Position numbers and translations under genes: made by a program. The notes beneath the pieces were generated by a model. The model saw only the letters and a program-made list of their open reading frames with translations, did not search any database and was not told the DNA's origin. This document shows, piece after piece, positions 6,678-9,699 of a stretch of 9,699 bases of DNA; position 1 is the stretch's first letter; each line of letters starts with the position of its first letter. The stretch lies in assembly GCA_030673085.1 (NCBI GenBank), contig DAOVFE010000043.1:1-9699 (forward strand), written 5' to 3'. Origin of the DNA: Anaerolineales bacterium. GTDB lineage: Bacteria > Chloroflexota > Anaerolineae > Anaerolineales > E44-bin32.

Positions 6678-6705
6678 TTAATAACATCTACTGGCTTGCT
6701 GGCAA
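6678..6705 (-). promoter_or_regulatory. Weak candidate promoter for the dnaB cluster
   Basis: On the minus strand TTGCCA (6700-6705, 5 of 6 to -35 consensus) is followed after 16 bases by TATTAA (6678-6683, 4 of 6). A transcript from here would carry all the palindromes at 6534-6656 in its leader before dnaB. It is weak, and the cluster might instead depend on readthrough from the BFN gene or on a promoter I cannot recognise. Confidence 0.25.
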
Positions 6706-6745
6706 ATCTCATGATACTGGAGAATTGCAAAATAAGCGCTCGGGA

Positions 6746-7291
6746 TTAGTTTTTTGACTCCTCTTTTGGTTCGTCGAGATCGTCGATATCCAAGGTGTCG
6801 ACGAAATCCTTGAAGATATCCAGGCGATTATCTGCATCTTTGGCAGGTACTTCCTTGTTTTTTTCTTCCATCTCTTCGGAGTTGATGTCCTTTTCTGGCA
6901 CAGATGCAGCATCTTGCATTACAGCCTCATTGACAAAGATAGGAACGTGAACGCGAACTGCGAGTGCGATGGCATCCGATGGCCGCGAGTCGATTTCGAT
7001 CTCTTGGTCATTCATTAGAATTACAATATGGGCATAGAATACATCATCTTTAAGTTCGGTGATGGCCACGCGGAGGATCTCTGCGCCAAGAGCATTGATG
7101 ACATTACGCAACAAGTCATGGGTGAGTGGGCGGGCGACCTCAATTCCCTGCAGGCTGACGGTAATGGCTTCTGCCTCATAAGGTCCAATCCAAATCGGCA
7201 GGAACCGTTCTGAGGTTGCATCCTTTAAAACAATAATCCGGTGTTGAGACATCAAGCTCACCCGGATACTGTCAATTGCAACCTCAACCAT
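6746..7291 (-). CDS. Bifunctional nuclease (BFN/DUF151) domain protein
   Basis: A 181-residue protein. The first 125 or so residues form a BFN (DUF151) domain: VEVAIDSIRVSLMSQHRIIVLKD at the start, FLPIWIGPYEAEAI (30-43), then IDSRPSDAIALAVRVHVPIF (100-119), the most conserved part. A plant member has been described as having both RNase and DNase activity; the bacterial role is poorly known, so substrate is not assigned here. The tail (about 126-181) is long and very acidic, ending in a possible amphipathic helix RLDIFKDFVDTLDIDDL. Two adjacent ATGs (7294, 7291) follow GGAGG (7298-7302) at three and six bases; 7291 has the better spacing and gives the family-like MVEV start. It is upstream of dnaB on the same strand with the palindrome block between, and has its own promoter. 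Confidence 0.9.
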   Translation of the reverse strand: MVEVAIDSIRVSLMSQHRIIVLKDATSERFLPIWIGPYEAEAITVSLQGIEVARPLTHDLLRNVINALGAEILRVAITELKDDVFYAHIVILMNDQEIEIDSRPSDAIALAVRVHVPIFVNEAVMQDAASVPEKDINSEEMEEKNKEVPAKDADNRLDIFKDFVDTLDIDDLDEPKEESKN

Positions 7292-7333
7292 CATTGGCCT
7301 CCAACCGGAGCCATATAACTCCAATAATATGAA

Positions 7334-7362
7334 ATTTTAACACACGGTCCATATGCTTGCAA
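7334..7362 (-). promoter_or_regulatory. Sigma-70-type promoter of the BFN gene
   Basis: Minus strand: TTGCAA (-35, 7357-7362, 4 of 6), an exact 17-base spacer, then TAAAAT (-10, 7334-7339, 5 of 6). The start would fall near 7327, giving a leader of about 35 bases with GGAGG before the start codon. Confidence 0.6.
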
Positions 7363-7390
7363 ATCGGGTTGAAGAGGATGGTGAATTTAC

Positions 7391-7419
7391 TTGGAAGCTG
7401 GGCCAGAACTTGCTATCAT
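7391..7419 (+). promoter_or_regulatory. Sigma-70-type promoter of the acyl-CoA synthetase gene
   Basis: TTGGAA (-35, 7391-7396, 4 of 6), an exact 17-base spacer, then TATCAT (-10, 7414-7419, 5 of 6). The start would be near 7426, with a leader of about 43 bases. Its -35 box is 28 bases from the -35 box of the divergent BFN promoter, so a single bound regulator could affect both; no obvious operator palindrome lies between. Confidence 0.55.
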
Positions 7420-7468
7420 TAACGATCTGTAAGCTTTCAGCAACGATACTATATTTGCGAGGAGCATT

Positions 7469-9577
7469 ATGTTAGAGAAAATGTTTTCGCCTCGGGGTGT
7501 GGCTATTGTCGGCGCCTCTAGAAATAAAGACAAGATCGGCTATGCTATGGCAAGGAATCTCGTCGAGTCCGGATATCAAGGCGAGATTTATTTTGTCAAT
7601 CCACATGGCGGTCAGCTATTCGACCGGCCATTATATCAGGATATTGCCAGTGTGCCTGATCCATTGGATCTGGTAGTCATTCTGATCCCTTCAAAATATG
7701 TACTAGATGCTTTAGAGAGCTGTGGGCAGCGTGGTGTGGAGGCGGTCATCATCAGCTCTGGCGGTTTCAGAGAGGTCGGCAAAGAGGGACGAGCATTAGA
7801 AGATCGCTGCCTGGAGGTTTGCAAGCGATATAAGATGCGAGTTATGGGGCCGAATTGCGTTAGCTATTTGGATACTCATCTTCCGATTGATACAACTTTC
7901 TTAACACTCCCCGGGCCTATCCCTGGGGATATTGCCTTTGTGTCGCAGTCAGGAGCGATATGCAATGCCATTATTGATTGGTCCTATAGTCAGGGTTTTG
8001 GGCTTTCTCGACTGATCAGTACAGGCAATCAAATGGATCTCAGCGAAGCTGATTTTCTAACCGCGACGGCGGCTGATCCCAATACCAGAGTGATCGTGAT
8101 GTATTTGGAAGGAGTCGCCGATGGGCGTGGCTTTATAAAGGCGGCGGCTGATGTCGTACAAGAAACCCCGGTAATCGTAATCAAGGTAGGACGCTCAAAG
8201 CGCGGTCAAGAGGCGGTAGCTTCACATACGGGTGCGCTAGCCGGCGAGGATTCGGCTTTTAACGCCGCATTCCGCAAGGCGGGAGTGATCCGGGCGAAAA
8301 CCACCGAGGAGATGTTCGATTGGGCGCGGGCGCTGGCCTGGAGCCCGCTGCCAAAAGGGCGCAGGATGTTGATTTTAACCAATTCCGGAGGCCCTGGTGT
8401 GATTGCAACCGATGCTTTGATGGATGAGGGGCTTGAACTCGCGGATCTTAGCGAGGCCACTAAGCAAAGGCTTCGCAGCGTGCTTCCACCGGCCGCAAGC
8501 GTTCATAATCCAATAGATATGTTAGCGCAGGGTGGGCCGGAACAATTTGGAGACTGTTTACAGGCAGTGCTTGAAGATGAAAACGTGGATGGCGTGATGC
8601 TGATCATGACAGCGCCGCCTGTAGCCAGCTCTGGCGCAATTGGTGAATATTTGGTACCGATAATTAAATCTTCGCCCAAGCCGCTGGTAGCAGCATTTAT
8701 GGGCGGTGCACAAGTCGCCCCGGCTTCGGAGGTCTTCAGCAAAGCGCACATCCCGGAATATGGTTTTCCGGAGCGAGCCGCCGCAGCGCTGGGAGTACTT
8801 GCGAGACGGGCTGAAATGCTCCAGCGGTCAGTAACGGTGCCATCGCGGCCTGTGCATATCGATATCAAAACCGCCAAGAATGTACTTGCCGAGGCGAAGT
8901 CAGGCGCAGATGGCTTTCTCGATCAGCAATTTGCCAATCAGTTGGTAGCGGCCTATGGCGTTAGACTTCCGGAAGAACGCGTTGCTCATACAAGTGAAGA
9001 GGCCATAGCAGCGGCGAAGGAGATGGGTTATCCAGTGGCCCTTAAAGTCCTTTCGCCGGATCTTCCGCATAAGTCTGATGTTGGCGGGGTGCTATTGCAT
9101 CTCGATGATGCAGATGCCGTATCAGATGGCTTTCGCCGAGTTACCCAGGATCCCTTGCAGACCAAGCCGAATGCCAAGATAGAAGGGGCTTTGGTTCAAT
9201 CTATGCTGCATGAGGGGCAGGATGTCATCGTTGGTGCAGTACGCGATCCGCAGTTTGGGCCAATGGTGATGTTTGGGGCCGGCGGAGTTGAGGTTGAGGC
9301 GATGAGAGATGTCGCTTTTAGCCTGCCCCCACTTAGTGAGAACGAAACAGAAGCTATGCTAGAGAGCACTTGGGCGGGTCGCCGGATGCGTGGTTTTCGC
9401 GGCATAGCCGCTTGTGATCGTGAGGCTGTGAAGCAAGCGCTCGAACGGATCGGCGCTCTAATGGATGATCTCCCGGAAGTAGCTGAAGTCGAGATTAATC
9501 CGCTCCGGGTGTTTCCTGGCAAGGATGGAGCTATAGCGCTCGATATCCGCGTTCGTATGGATGGCGGGCGCTCATAG
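7469..9577 (+). CDS. Acetate--CoA ligase (ADP-forming), fused alpha-beta subunits
   Basis: NDP-forming acyl-CoA synthetase: acyl-CoA + ADP + Pi gives acid + CoA + ATP, a substrate-level ATP step in anaerobes, reversible. The 702-residue protein has the fused layout. The CoA-binding Rossmann domain starts FSPRGVAIVGASRNKDKIGY, followed by VMGPNCVSYLD (125-135) and FVSQSGA (157-163). The ligase domain has the phosphohistidine motif SHTGALAGEDSAF with His253. A second ligase-type segment carries TNSGGPGVIATD (304-315) and HNPIDM (346-351). The ATP-grasp beta part (about 485-702) has YPVALKVLSPDLPHKSDVGG with His534 and the end motif EVEINPLRV. AGGAG (7460-7464) lies four bases before ATG 7469. 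There is no GNAT domain, so it is not a Pat-type protein acetyltransferase. Acyl specificity (acetyl, aryl or branched) cannot be read from sequence. It stops with TAG, 38 bases before the converging gene's stop. Confidence 0.92.
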   Translation: MLEKMFSPRGVAIVGASRNKDKIGYAMARNLVESGYQGEIYFVNPHGGQLFDRPLYQDIASVPDPLDLVVILIPSKYVLDALESCGQRGVEAVIISSGGFREVGKEGRALEDRCLEVCKRYKMRVMGPNCVSYLDTHLPIDTTFLTLPGPIPGDIAFVSQSGAICNAIIDWSYSQGFGLSRLISTGNQMDLSEADFLTATAADPNTRVIVMYLEGVADGRGFIKAAADVVQETPVIVIKVGRSKRGQEAVASHTGALAGEDSAFNAAFRKAGVIRAKTTEEMFDWARALAWSPLPKGRRMLILTNSGGPGVIATDALMDEGLELADLSEATKQRLRSVLPPAASVHNPIDMLAQGGPEQFGDCLQAVLEDENVDGVMLIMTAPPVASSGAIGEYLVPIIKSSPKPLVAAFMGGAQVAPASEVFSKAHIPEYGFPERAAAALGVLARRAEMLQRSVTVPSRPVHIDIKTAKNVLAEAKSGADGFLDQQFANQLVAAYGVRLPEERVAHTSEEAIAAAKEMGYPVALKVLSPDLPHKSDVGGVLLHLDDADAVSDGFRRVTQDPLQTKPNAKIEGALVQSMLHEGQDVIVGAVRDPQFGPMVMFGAGGVEVEAMRDVAFSLPPLSENETEAMLESTWAGRRMRGFRGIAACDREAVKQALERIGALMDDLPEVAEVEINPLRVFPGKDGAIALDIRVRMDGGRS

Positions 9578-9601
9578 ATTGATAGATTCTAATATGCTGA
9601 A

Positions 9602-9630
9602 CGAGCGACGGAAATTTACTGTAGCGCTCG
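9602..9630. terminator. Weak two-way terminator candidate between converging genes
   Basis: cgagcg (9602-9607) pairs with cgctcg (9625-9630) across a 17-base loop containing aaattt. It spans the gap between the converging stops at 9577 and 9616, and partly overlaps the end of the minus-strand gene. There is no good T-run, so this is only a candidate. Confidence 0.25.
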
Positions 9631-9699
9631 GGAAAGTTCGGCGGCGACACGTGCATTATGGCGCAAGAGGACGAGATTGGTGCGCATCGTGTCGCCGCC
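9616..9699 (-). CDS. C-terminal end of a converging gene, possibly pseudouridine-5'-phosphate glycosidase (PsuG)
   Basis: From the window edge a minus-strand frame is open for 27 codons to TAA (9616-9618). Its peptide, GGDTMRTNLVLLRHNARVAA followed by ELSRALQ, resembles my recollection of the C-terminus of PsuG enzymes, which end in a pattern like G-x-S-L-x-x-N-I-A-L-x-x-N-A-R-V-A-A-x-I-A. PsuG splits pseudouridine 5'-phosphate to uracil and ribose 5-phosphate, in pseudouridine salvage. The catalytic part is outside the window, so nothing about activity can be judged. The frame is the natural place for a convergent gene, 38 bases from the stop of the acyl-CoA synthetase. A chance open frame of this length is possible. 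Confidence 0.5.
   Translation of the reverse strand, partial: GGDTMRTNLVLLRHNARVAAELSRALQ
9640..9699. repeat. 12-base perfect inverted repeat at the right edge
   Basis: ggcggcgacacg (9640-9651) and cgtgtcgccgcc (9688-9699) are exact reverse complements, 36 bases apart; gcgca (9661-9665) and tgcgc (9681-9685) could add an inner stem. It may continue beyond the window. It lies in the likely coding end of the minus-strand gene, so it may be chance in GC-rich codons. Confidence 0.5.

Noticed and set aside
6455..6757. Open frames on both strands over the palindrome block (100 codons plus, 77 codons minus)
   Set aside because: Their peptides are translations of hairpin repeats and of the dnaB start; no ribosome binding site and no family resemblance.
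8206..8877. Antisense open frames of 84 and 124 codons within the acyl-CoA synthetase gene
   Set aside because: Low-complexity Ser/Ala/Pro-rich shadow translations opposite conserved coding sequence.
1..9699. CRISPR array, prophage or integrated element at the tRNA
   Set aside because: No regularly spaced repeats, integrase, or duplicated tRNA 3' end is visible in the window.

Overview
The window reads as bacterial chromosome from an anaerobic or fermentative organism, most likely of the phylum Chloroflexota. That assignment is inference from gene content recalled from family knowledge, not from a search: a DnaB helicase next to a DnaD-domain protein and a DnaC-like loader carrying two AAA+ domains in tandem, a bifunctional-nuclease (BFN/DUF151) gene, pyruvate phosphate dikinase and a fused ADP-forming acyl-CoA synthetase. 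No phage, plasmid or insertion-sequence genes are visible.

Layout. 1-2502 (+): 3' nine-tenths of ppdK, cut by the window edge, followed by a hairpin terminator. 2503-2855: non-coding, with two terminator-like hairpins. 2856-2928 (-): tRNA-Glu(UUC), with its own good promoter overlapping the stop codon of the gene before it. 2965-6504 (-): a replication cluster transcribed dnaB, then a DnaD-domain gene, then a DnaC/DnaI-like helicase loader. The loader is split by one in-frame amber codon at 4093-4095 into an 89-residue zinc-binding piece and a 347-residue double-ATPase piece; sequence on both sides of the stop still matches the protein's own internal repeat, so it reads as one recently broken (or mis-sequenced, or read-through) gene. 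6534-6656: a compact block of nested palindromes between the BFN gene and dnaB. 6746-7291 (-): BFN-domain protein. 7292-7468: divergent promoter region with a clear sigma-70-type promoter each way. 7469-9577 (+): fused acetate--CoA ligase (ADP-forming). 9616-9699 (-): the C-terminal end of a converging gene that resembles pseudouridine-5'-phosphate glycosidase.

How the genes fit. The minus-strand block is a primosome module: replicative helicase, DnaD-like initiation protein and AAA+ loader. The two plus-strand enzymes belong to energy metabolism: PPDK interconverts pyruvate and PEP using ATP/Pi and AMP/PPi, and the acyl-CoA synthetase makes ATP from acyl-CoA. The most interesting items are the amber-interrupted tandem-ATPase loader, the 83-base overlap between it and the DnaD-like gene, and the palindrome block in front of dnaB.
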